DNA of 16,506 nt from CAZVRZ01 sp964629965 (GTDB lineage: Bacteria > Chloroflexota > Anaerolineae > Anaerolineales > UBA4823): NCBI GenBank assembly GCA_964629965.1, contig CAZVRZ010000118.1, forward strand, positions 1 through 16,506, in the 5' to 3' direction. This document shows positions 1 to 5,843 of the stretch, one piece after another. Numbering within the stretch: position 1 is the first letter of the stretch; every line of letters starts with the position of its first letter. The position numbers were made by a program, and so were the translations under genes. The notes beneath the pieces were generated by a model that saw only the letters and a list, made by a program, of their open reading frames with translations, did not search any database and was not told the DNA's origin.

Positions 1-477
1 GGCAAAGAGGGCGCCGCCGAGTTTTCTGATTTCAGAAGGCGTTTTCAGCCAGCTCGATGTTTTTAGATCGAAATTTCCAAGCTTCTGCAACGCTCGATAT
101 TGCTCTTCCGTCAATATCTCGATGCCCATGGCCGCGGCCATATCCATCGCATTATTTTCCGGTTTATGTTCTTTCCTCGACTCTAGCGCCTGACGGTCGT
201 AACAAACATTTCTGCGGCCTTTCGGGCTTTCTACCGAACAATCGAAAAAAATGTATTCGCCCGTCTTTTCATCAACGCCAACAACATCCGGTTCACCGCC
301 GGTTCTTTCCATTTCATTGAGCGACCACAATTTTTCAGGGTGAACTTCCAGCTTTGCCTGTACTTTGGCCCATTCAAGATCGCTGTGGCGGTTCACATTT
401 TTCTCAAAACGGGCTTTCAATATGCTGAGGAGTTCTTCATATTGCTCTGAGGGTAATTCTTTGTTATGGTTATTCAT
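1..477 (-). CDS. DUF4256 family protein, 3' end cut by window edge
   Basis: The minus-strand frame is open from an ATG at 477 to the edge at base 1, giving 159 residues without a stop. The translation begins MNNHNKELPSEQYEELL and contains WSLNEMERTGGEPDVVG, FDCSVESPKGRRNVCYDR and a tail with KTPSEIRKLGGALFA. I recognise this as the DUF4256 family, whose members are around 185 residues, so roughly the last 25-30 residues are probably missing to the left. The function of the family is unknown to me. No Shine-Dalgarno sequence precedes the ATG. Instead a promoter -10 box ends six bases upstream (separate entry), so the transcript probably starts at the ATG. The gene is visibly more A/T-rich than the genes at 1004-7554, which may indicate transfer. 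The family call is from memory of conserved sequence and the job of the protein cannot be inferred. Confidence 0.85.
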   Translation of the reverse strand, partial: MNNHNKELPSEQYEELLSILKARFEKNVNRHSDLEWAKVQAKLEVHPEKLWSLNEMERTGGEPDVVGVDEKTGEYIFFDCSVESPKGRRNVCYDRQALESRKEHKPENNAMDMAAAMGIEILTEEQYRALQKLGNFDLKTSSWLKTPSEIRKLGGALFA

Positions 478-483
478 AGCTTT

Positions 484-512
484 ATATTATTTCTGTTGAA
501 CATGTATGTCAA
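484..512 (-). promoter_or_regulatory. Sigma-70-type promoter for the DUF4256 gene, leaderless geometry
   Basis: On the minus strand a perfect -35 TTGACA lies at 512-507, followed by a 17-base spacer and TAATAT at 489-484. Only six bases (483-478) separate the -10 box from the ATG at 477. A start site about seven bases after the -10 falls on the A of the ATG, which predicts a leaderless mRNA. No Shine-Dalgarno sequence is present, which is consistent with that. Confidence 0.65.
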
Positions 513-596
513 GCGTATCATTGCCCAAATTGGAAATTAGCCGGCAAGCGCGCCAGCTTTTCGGCGCAGTAGTAGGGAATGCGAGGAAACAAGCAA

Positions 597-636
597 AACT
601 CCCCCAGTGCTTGCTTTGCGCGGCACTGGGGGAGTT
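597..636 (-). terminator. Rho-independent terminator of the DUF5679-type gene
   Basis: A perfect 14-bp inverted repeat (AACTCCCCCAGTGC at 597-610, complement at 623-636) encloses a 12-base loop. Read on the minus strand, the 3' arm GCACTGGGGGAGTT runs into TTTGCTTGTTT, a T-rich tail. It lies 36 bases beyond the stop codon of the minus-strand gene that ends at 672. The plus-strand side lacks a good T-run, so the minus orientation is preferred. Confidence 0.75.
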
Positions 637-671
637 ATCTTGCGGATATTACCGTTCTGCGAACTTAATCG

Positions 672-830
672 CTACTCGGTTTTCTCCTTGGGCAGAAAGC
701 GCGTGACCTTGGTGCTGCACACCGGGCAGGCACCCTGAACCATCCGCCGGCCCTTGACGCTTACCTTGATCTCACCATTCTTGACCTTTGTTTTCTTGCG
801 ACACTTGACACAGTAACCTTCGAATTCCAT
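672..830 (-). CDS. DUF5679-like small zinc-ribbon protein
   Basis: A 52-residue protein beginning MEFEGYCVKCRKK. Two CxxC knuckles (C7-V-K-C10 and C35-P-V-C38), separated by a basic stretch, form a treble-clef or zinc-ribbon-like fold. The pattern matches the DUF5679 family of tiny proteins found in Chloroflexota and archaea. They probably bind zinc, but no function is established to my knowledge. The start at 830 is chosen because AGGAGA precedes the ATG with seven bases between. An in-frame extension to 914 would put that Shine-Dalgarno sequence inside the gene. The gene is apparently monocistronic, with its own promoter about 118 bases upstream and a strong terminator downstream. The long 5' leader (about 948 to 831) is unusual for such a small gene, but I see no recognisable riboswitch in it. 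Confidence 0.82.
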   Translation of the reverse strand: MEFEGYCVKCRKKTKVKNGEIKVSVKGRRMVQGACPVCSTKVTRFLPKEKTE

Positions 831-954
831 GATCGTTTCTCCTTTTCTAATGCGAAACTGAGGTGCCATTACCTGCCTGCCAGCATGCTCTCCATGCTCG
901 GCATACGCTAACAACTTGGGCGTGAATTGTACTAATTTTTTCTCACCCGTATTA

Positions 955-983
955 TTTATAGTGCAATTCCCATAATTTTACAA
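955..983 (-). promoter_or_regulatory. Candidate promoter of the DUF5679-like gene
   Basis: Minus strand: TTGTAA at 983-978 (4/6 to the -35 consensus), 17-base spacer, TATAAA at 960-955 (5/6 to the -10 consensus). It lies in the A/T-rich stretch between this gene and the end of the S66 peptidase gene at 1004. The predicted start is near 948, giving a leader of about 118 bases. Confidence 0.5.
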
Positions 984-1003
984 TAGGTATTCGGCACACC
1001 TAA

Positions 1004-2044
1004 CTACACCACCGCACTTTCCACGATACTGAATCTCCTGGCGTCGCAGTCGATCTCGGCTTGCACGCCATAGGGCAGCACGAAAACGGGGTCGGTGTGA
1101 CCAAAATCCATGCCGGCAATCACCGGCAGATCAGTCAATCCTTCTTCTTCCGCCACCACCCGGAGCAGTGCCTGGTCGTATTCGGCGAACTTCTCGGGCG
1201 GCACATTTCCGCCAGGACGGCCAAAGAGCAGGCCCGCCAGCTTCGGCAGGATACCCAGGGCGGCATAGGTACGCAGGTAAAACTCGACCATGTCTGGAGT
1301 GGGTGCACCTTCGGGGGTTTCCAGGAACAGGATCGCGTCCTGCCAGGCTGGCATGGGCGGCCAAAAATCCGTACCGCGCAGCCAGTCGAGCACCTCGATG
1401 CAGCCGCCCAGCAGGCGTCCCCGCCGAACGCCCCGCCCCTGCAGGTGGCGCCAGCCGGTGGTAGGGTTGCGCTTGCGCGGGCAAGACTGGTTGGCCGGGT
1501 CGGCCCATGACAGCGGCTCGACCACCCATTCAGCCGTGTTCGGCGGCACAACCCCCACCGGATCGGCGCAGAAAAGCGTCTTGCGCACCGCCTCTACCAT
1601 ATAAGGGAACAGGCCGCTGTTTTCACCAAAACCGGCCATCACGGCTGGGCCATAGAACGAGACCAGCCCAGCCTTGTAACAGGCCAGGTGGCTGATGGTG
1701 GTGTCGGAAAAGCCCATGAAGACCTTGGGATTGGCACGCATGACTTGCAAATCCAGGTAAGGCAGCAGGCGGATCGAATCGTTGCCGCCGATGGTAGAGA
1801 AGATACCTTTGATGGTAGGATCGGCAAAGGCCGCCATCAAGTCTTCGGCGCGGGCCTGGGGATTGCGCTGCAGCCAGGCAGGGTCGCTCAGCGTGTGGGG
1901 CATCTCGACCACCACCAGGCCAAATTCATCCTGCAACTGCTGCTTGCCCGCCTGGTAGCGGTGCGGGAAGGCGCCCGGCCCGCCCCAGGAGAGCGAGACG
2001 GCAGCGACTTTGTCGCCGGGGTGGAGCTTTTTGGGTCTGATCAT
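1004..2044 (-). CDS. S66 family serine peptidase, MccF-like
   Basis: A 346-residue cytoplasmic peptidase of the S66 family (LD-carboxypeptidase and microcin-C immunity MccF). The catalytic triad can be placed: nucleophile Ser113 in GFSDTT, Glu242 in LFLETPEG and His316 in GMDFGHTDP. The N-terminal domain has LHPGDKVAAVSLSWGG and the conserved IFSTIGGNDSIRLLPYLD. Length and triad spacing fit MccF (about 344 residues) better than the shorter LdcA enzymes. MccF-type enzymes cleave the acyl bond of toxic aminoacyl-nucleotides, while LdcA-type enzymes trim cell-wall tetrapeptides; the sequence alone cannot decide between them. AGAGGTG lies a few bases before the ATG. The gene follows the CPBP protease gene by 38 bases on the same strand and is probably last in a four-gene operon starting at 4158. 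Confidence 0.88.
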   Translation of the reverse strand: MIRPKKLHPGDKVAAVSLSWGGPGAFPHRYQAGKQQLQDEFGLVVVEMPHTLSDPAWLQRNPQARAEDLMAAFADPTIKGIFSTIGGNDSIRLLPYLDLQVMRANPKVFMGFSDTTISHLACYKAGLVSFYGPAVMAGFGENSGLFPYMVEAVRKTLFCADPVGVVPPNTAEWVVEPLSWADPANQSCPRKRNPTTGWRHLQGRGVRRGRLLGGCIEVLDWLRGTDFWPPMPAWQDAILFLETPEGAPTPDMVEFYLRTYAALGILPKLAGLLFGRPGGNVPPEKFAEYDQALLRVVAEEEGLTDLPVIAGMDFGHTDPVFVLPYGVQAEIDCDARRFSIVESAVV

Positions 2045-2082
2045 TCTTTCACCTCTCGATGGCTATCCAGCCCAGATTCTTA

Positions 2083-2820
2083 TCAGAAAAACCCCTGTGC
2101 GAGCATCCCCATAAAGATCAAAAAATGCATGGTCGCCGAGGCGTAGGTACTGCGGCCAAAATGGCGCGCCAGGCCAAGCAAACCTGCCCCCAGATACAGG
2201 TCTGCCTGCCGCGCGAGCCACATGCCCGCCGTGGCAGGCGACAACTGCGCGTAGTATATGTCGGCGGGAAGGTGTCTCAACCCAAAGAGCAGCATGGCCA
2301 GGATGATCCCGACCCACACGCCGTAACGCTGGCTGACCTGGGTTTGGATCAAGCCGCGAAACATGGTTTCTTCGCTGAGCACGGTGAAAAGGGCGAATAG
2401 GATATATCCAAGCAGCGCCAGCAGGCCCAGCCAACCGGTGATGGACCCGCCCTGGCCTGGTGCATTGTAGGAGATGCCCGGCCCCAACAAATTGGAGAGC
2501 AGGGTAGACAGCAGCAGGTAAATTCCAAAGGCAGCGACCCCCACCAGGATGGGACGCCAGCCGCTCCGGGTCCAACCCAGCGCCAGCGACAGGCGTTCAA
2601 TTTTTTCGGGCCAGGCATAACGCAGCACAAGCAGCGGTAACAATAAATTCGGCAGGACGATCAGCCCCATTTCGGCGCCCATTCCCGCCAACGTGGGCAG
2701 CCGCAGATACCACCCACCGCTGAGCAGGGCAAAAATCCCCGCGAAAAGGAAGTTCGCGCCAAACCAGGTCAACAATATGCGCTTGATCATCGTCATCCCA
2801 GCGGACTCGATCCGCTTCAC
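2083..2820 (-). CDS. CPBP family intramembrane metalloprotease
   Basis: A polytopic membrane protein of about 245 residues with at least six hydrophobic segments (roughly 13-33, 47-67, 90-112, 128-148, 168-186 and 224-242). All CPBP (CAAX protease and bacteriocin-processing) motifs are visible: E150-E151-x-x-x-R155 in SEETMFRG, F179-x-x-x-H183 in FGLRH, and H232 in ASATMHFL. The glutamates and histidines would coordinate the metal for cleavage within the membrane. Family members act in CAAX processing, bacteriocin immunity or unknown proteolysis, and the substrate here is unknown. The start is uncertain. GTG at 2820 lies three bases after the upstream stop codon, suggesting translational coupling. 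ATG at 2796 or 2790 would remove eight or ten residues, but neither has a convincing Shine-Dalgarno sequence. Confidence 0.87.
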   Translation of the reverse strand: MKRIESAGMTMIKRILLTWFGANFLFAGIFALLSGGWYLRLPTLAGMGAEMGLIVLPNLLLPLLVLRYAWPEKIERLSLALGWTRSGWRPILVGVAAFGIYLLLSTLLSNLLGPGISYNAPGQGGSITGWLGLLALLGYILFALFTVLSEETMFRGLIQTQVSQRYGVWVGIILAMLLFGLRHLPADIYYAQLSPATAGMWLARQADLYLGAGLLGLARHFGRSTYASATMHFLIFMGMLAQGFF

Positions 2821-2823
2821 CCC

Positions 2824-3603
2824 TCACACCAACTGGCTGAACACCTCGTAAGGCATCCCCACCTCGCTCTCCACGATGGGCACCATCTCGCGCCACATTT
2901 CCATAAAGACTCTCTGGCGGCGGTCGAGCTCTTCCAGCGAGATGGCATGCAGCAGCAGGATCTTGTGGATGCGCGCCGTAAAATCAGCGGGCAGGCGCTC
3001 CAGCTTCTCGGCGCAGTAATAACGCCATTTCATATCCGGCACCAACTGGTCGTTGAGGGCAAAGAGCATATCAAAGAAAAAGTTCAACCCCTGGGAAAAT
3101 ATTTGGTGCGCGCTGGTCAGGTTGCCGCGCTCCACCCACAGGTTGGTCAGGCGGTTGATGTACCATTCGGAAAGCGCCAAACCCGACATCAGCAGCCATT
3201 TCTTCTCCTCCGCTCCCAGGGGCACTTTCTCGGCAAGCAGAGCGGCGATCTTACCCTGCGGGTCGTAATAGATCTGCCCATCGCCATATGTCCAGCGCTT
3301 GGCCATATCCCAGGGTTCGGCGGACTCATCTTCGTAATTGGCCAGGTGACAATGGATCTCGATGCCTTCCACCTTGAAGAATTGGGAAGCAAAGGAAATA
3401 TCTGCTTCTTTCTTCTTGAACAGGGCGATATCGATATCGGCGGCGGCGTCAAAATAACCGCGTGGAATGGCTCCCAGGAAGACAATCCCCACCATCTCGT
3501 CCCGCCGGTAGGGCTGGGCGAATTCGCAGGCAATGCGGCTGGCTTTTTCTAAAAGCAAGGGGTCGGAGGATGGGATGGAATACAGCGCAGCCTTTTTGTG
3601 CAT
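2824..3603 (-). CDS. Nucleotidyltransferase-fold protein
   Basis: A 259-residue soluble protein. Its N-terminal third carries the polymerase-beta-type nucleotidyltransferase signature: G44-A-I-P-R48-G49 followed by D56-I-D58 (FLGAIPRGYFDAAADIDIALF region). The two aspartates would bind metal for NMP transfer, and a third acid is plausible in the EIHCHLANYED strand near residue 95. The C-terminal two thirds are helical and rich in W, Y and L, as in aminoglycoside-adenylyltransferase-like and DUF4037-like proteins. The glycine-serine of the classical motif is replaced by Gly-Ala. The start at 3603 is set by AGGAG six or seven bases upstream of the ATG; an earlier TTG at 3633 would hide that site. 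The gene lies between the PRC-barrel gene (45 bases upstream) and the CPBP protease gene (three bases downstream). The substrate is unknown. Confidence 0.78.
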   Translation of the reverse strand: MHKKAALYSIPSSDPLLLEKASRIACEFAQPYRRDEMVGIVFLGAIPRGYFDAAADIDIALFKKKEADISFASQFFKVEGIEIHCHLANYEDESAEPWDMAKRWTYGDGQIYYDPQGKIAALLAEKVPLGAEEKKWLLMSGLALSEWYINRLTNLWVERGNLTSAHQIFSQGLNFFFDMLFALNDQLVPDMKWRYYCAEKLERLPADFTARIHKILLLHAISLEELDRRQRVFMEMWREMVPIVESEVGMPYEVFSQLV

Positions 3604-3648
3604 AAGCGTCTCCTGATTACACCCAAACTCCAACCTTTGGTGATATGT

Positions 3649-4158
3649 CTAAGCAGCAGGCAGCGTCAGCGCCTCGGCCTGCGACAGGGTAGCCGTCATC
3701 GGCGCATCTTTGCTCCCCAGGGCCGTGACGGCCTCGCGGGCGATGGTCTTGCGCTCGGCCAACGGCCCCTGCACGTACACCTTGCCCAAGGCAAAGCCCA
3801 ACACGGTGGCGCCATCCAGCAAGACATCTTCGACCACACCGATCTTGGTGCCGCCCTCGGTCTGAATCTCGCGCCCGCGCAGATCGCTCACCAGGACGAA
3901 CGTGGCCCAATCGGTCTGATTATCCAGCGGCAGGATCTTATCAATGCTCGCCGCCAGCCAGGCATCCGCGCCGATCACCTGCACCGCGCTCTGCGGCAGC
4001 GCCAGCGCCTTGCGGCTGATAAAGCCCTCCGTGCCCAAAAAGACCGCCATCACCTGGCGCATGTCGGCGTTAAGGTACAGGCCTTTAACCTCGCCCAGCC
4101 TCTTGCCGGTGGTAATATCGATGATCGATTTGCCGGAATGTTCTTTTGATGCAATCAT
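3649..4158 (-). CDS. PRC-barrel domain protein (two copies)
   Basis: A 169-residue protein made of two PRC-barrel-like beta domains. The first (about residues 5-80) has GKSIIDITTGKRLGEVKGLYL. The second (about 88-160) has GREIQTEGGTKIGVVEDVLLD and VLGFALGKVYVQG. PRC barrels occur in photosynthetic reaction centre H subunits and in ribosome maturation factor RimM, and as stand-alone proteins in many bacteria and archaea. The stand-alone role is not well defined. The start at 4158 is fixed by AGGAGG five bases before the ATG; a longer frame to 4233 has no such signal. It is probably the first gene of the minus-strand operon running to 1004 and is divergently oriented from the RecA-like gene at 4355. 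Confidence 0.85.
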   Translation of the reverse strand: MIASKEHSGKSIIDITTGKRLGEVKGLYLNADMRQVMAVFLGTEGFISRKALALPQSAVQVIGADAWLAASIDKILPLDNQTDWATFVLVSDLRGREIQTEGGTKIGVVEDVLLDGATVLGFALGKVYVQGPLAERKTIAREAVTALGSKDAPMTATLSQAEALTLPAA

Positions 4159-4237
4159 GTAAGCCTCCTGAAGTTGTAGAAAGGATTCGGCCGGCAGACA
4201 AACCAGGCATCCGTCTCGGCCCGCCGTCGTCAAAAGT

Positions 4238-4243
4238 ATTATA
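4238..4243 (-). promoter_or_regulatory. -10 box upstream of the PRC-barrel operon
   Basis: A perfect TATAAT (minus strand, 4243-4238) lies 80 bases before the ATG at 4158. No good -35 hexamer is visible at 16-18 bases, the best being a weak TTCAAT, so an activator may be needed. The predicted start is near 4231. Confidence 0.45.
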
Positions 4244-4264
4244 GCGCAAATTGCTCGAATTGAA

Positions 4265-4322
4265 CGGTCTACTCCGCGGTCTACACCCTAAATACACCCA
4301 AAAATCAATCCTCGGTCGATTG
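4265..4322. promoter_or_regulatory. Direct and inverted repeats in the divergent intergenic region
   Basis: Between the divergent genes starting at 4158 and 4355 are two perfect direct repeats: CGGTCTAC at 4265-4272 and 4277-4284 (12-base period), and TACACCC at 4282-4288 and 4293-4299 (11-base period). They are followed by an inverted repeat, CAATC at 4306-4310 and GATTG at 4318-4322, next to a T-run. Helical spacing and position suggest a regulator site. This is an inference and no known operator was recognised. Confidence 0.35.
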
Positions 4323-4354
4323 TTTTTTACCCTGCGATCTGGTACGCTGGGGGT

Positions 4355-4891
4355 ATGGATGATATAGACCTTTTGCAGCCCGGTTCCTTCTCCCTGCTGG
4401 TGGCTCCGGCGGCGGCAGGCGCCCGCCTATTGAACGGCTGCGCCGCCCGGTTGGCGTTGAAGGGCAGCCTGCGCGTGCTGGACGGCGAGAACCGCTTCGA
4501 CGCCTACACCATCGCCCGCCTGGTGCGCCAGCACACCCCACTGGTGGAGACTGTCCTGCAGCGCATCGCCGTCGCCCGCGCCTTCACCTGCCAGCAAATA
4601 CTGGCGCTGCTGAGCAGTCTGCCGGAGAGCAGCGAGCCCGTCCTGGTGATGGGCCTGCTGGCTTCCTTCGCCGATGAGAACGTCCCCATCGGCGAGCGGA
4701 GCTATCTGCTGCGCGGCTGCCTGGCGCAGCTCAAGCGGCTGGCGCGCTGTGCCCCCGTGCTGGTGAGCGCCCAGCCGGCGCACAGCCCCGCCGAGCGGCG
4801 CCACCTGTTGGCCCTCTCGGCGGCCGCCGGCCGCACCTGGCGCATGGAAGATACCCCGCCGCCCTCTCCCCCGCCGGAAAGGTTGTGCTGA
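4355..4891 (+). CDS. Degenerate RecA/RadA-fold protein, first gene of polymerase cassette
   Basis: A 178-residue protein with the layout of a small RecA-superfamily ATPase. A first beta-strand and loop VAPAAAGARLLN (16-27) sit where the P-loop GxxxxGK[T/S] belongs but lack the Walker A lysine. It is followed by LDGENRFDAYTIARL (42-56), VARAFTCQQILALL (73-86, like the R-A-F/Y region of RadA/Rad51 proteins), and a hydrophobic strand PVLVMGLLASFADE (95-108) with Gly100 where a Walker B aspartate would be expected. The C-terminal tail is proline-rich. It probably no longer hydrolyses ATP in the standard way. The gene lies 3 bases before the small gene at 4895 and in the same transcription unit as the B-family polymerase, so a role as a polymerase partner is a reasonable inference. 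No Shine-Dalgarno sequence precedes the ATG. A weak -10-like TACGCT ends six bases upstream. Confidence 0.68.
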   Translation: MDDIDLLQPGSFSLLVAPAAAGARLLNGCAARLALKGSLRVLDGENRFDAYTIARLVRQHTPLVETVLQRIAVARAFTCQQILALLSSLPESSEPVLVMGLLASFADENVPIGERSYLLRGCLAQLKRLARCAPVLVSAQPAHSPAERRHLLALSAAAGRTWRMEDTPPPSPPPERLC

Positions 4892-4894
4892 AAC

Positions 4895-5173
4895 ATGGGA
4901 CGCACGCTGCCCACCGTTACCCAGGTCTTCCAACAAGAGCAGGCCGCCTTGGGCCGTTTCCGCCGCGCCCTGCGCAAGAGCGACCAGGCCGCCCTGGACG
5001 AGCTGTTCGCCGCTGCGCGCCAACATCTGGCAGCCGCAGCCTATGCGGCGCACATCTCACCCTTCGAGTCCTTTCTGCTGGCCATGCTGCTGGAAGAGCA
5101 TAAGGAGGTGCAGCGCCTGCGCTCCCTGCTGGAAAAAAAGCCGGTGTTCATCGAGAGCGGCGAGGATGAGTGA
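4895..5173 (+). CDS. Small helical protein of unknown function in polymerase cassette
   Basis: A 92-residue, probably all-helical, cytoplasmic protein starting MGRTLPTVTQVFQQEQ. It has an alanine-rich amphipathic middle (residues about 20-55) and a charged segment LLEEHKEVQRLRSLLEKK (about 65-82) that could form a short coiled coil. I do not recognise a named family with confidence. It starts three bases after the stop of the RecA-like gene. Its own stop (TGA at 5171-5173) overlaps the polymerase start (ATG at 5166-5168) by eight bases, so the three genes are almost certainly co-transcribed and probably translationally coupled. A role as an adaptor between the RecA-like protein and the polymerase is inferred from position only. 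Confidence 0.75.
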   Translation: MGRTLPTVTQVFQQEQAALGRFRRALRKSDQAALDELFAAARQHLAAAAYAAHISPFESFLLAMLLEEHKEVQRLRSLLEKKPVFIESGEDE

Positions 5174-5246
5174 ACTGCTGACCGGCTGGCTGCTCGATCT
5201 CTATGCCCATCCCGGCCAGGGAGTGGTGCTCTGGCTGCTGGAGGAG

Positions 5247-5381
5247 CTGCCGGCGTCTCAGCCAACAGACATTCCTGCCGACGGCCGGCGGCTGCCAACG
5301 TCTCAGCCAATAGATATTCCTGCCGAGGGCCGGCGGCTGCCGGCGTCTCAGCCAATAGACATTCCTACCGAGGGCCGGCGG
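5247..5381. repeat. Three 45-bp in-frame tandem repeats in the polymerase N-terminus
   Basis: Units at 5247-5291, 5292-5336 and 5337-5381 differ from neighbouring units at four or five bases each. They encode LPASQPTDIPADGRR, LPTSQPIDIPAEGRR and LPASQPIDIPTEGRR. They interrupt a beta-hairpin between VVLWLLEE and LRLRQDFPVTF, where a short turn would be expected. They contain A/T-rich patches unlike the flanking GC-rich codons. All six frames across the array are nearly open, which explains the long spurious reading frames here. Confidence 0.9.
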
Positions 5382-5840
5382 CTGCGCCTGCGGCAGGACT
5401 TCCCGGTCACGTTCTGCGCCGCCGGGCCCAACGAGCGCCTGCGCGCCCTGTGGCGTTATCTGCAAAGGCAGCAGGCCACCGCCTTGGAACGGGGGGACAT
5501 CCGGTTGTCGCGCGGCGAGCGCCGCGACCTGTTCCAGCCTGCCCCGCTGCCCGTGCTGCAGGTGCAGGTGAGCGATCCCGCCGCCCAGCCGGCCCTGTTC
5601 TGGCAGGTGCAGCATGCCATTCCCGACCTGGTCTTTTACGATGCCGACATTCCCATCAGCCTGCGCTACGCGTCCGTCCACGGCGCCTTCCCGCTGGCCC
5701 GCCTGCAGGTGGAGGTAGCGATGGACGAAGACGGCGAACCGGATGCCACGGACGAGCCCAACGACGAGCAAGACGCGGGCTGCCCGGGCGGCCAAAGATA
5801 CCCCGGCGGCGTGGTGTGCGGCATCCGCGTGTTGGAGCAG

Positions 5841-5843
5841 CCC
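5841..5843 (+). other. Frameshift site in the B-family polymerase gene
   Basis: Upstream codons follow the frame from 5166 with high G+C at third positions up to GTG TTG GAG CAG (ending 5840). Downstream, the PolB sequence continues one base later (P-D-E-D-P-R-H-A-P-P-E). One extra C in CCC at 5841-5843 explains the change. The codon after CCC in the first frame is AGA, likely rare here, so +1 recoding at CCC-AGA is conceivable, but an indel or sequencing error is simpler. Confidence 0.75.

Noticed and set aside
506..706. A plus-strand reading frame of 66 codons between the first two genes
   Set aside because: It runs through the promoter of the left gene, the hairpin terminator and the end of the zinc-ribbon gene, has no ribosome site, and its translation has no recognisable features.
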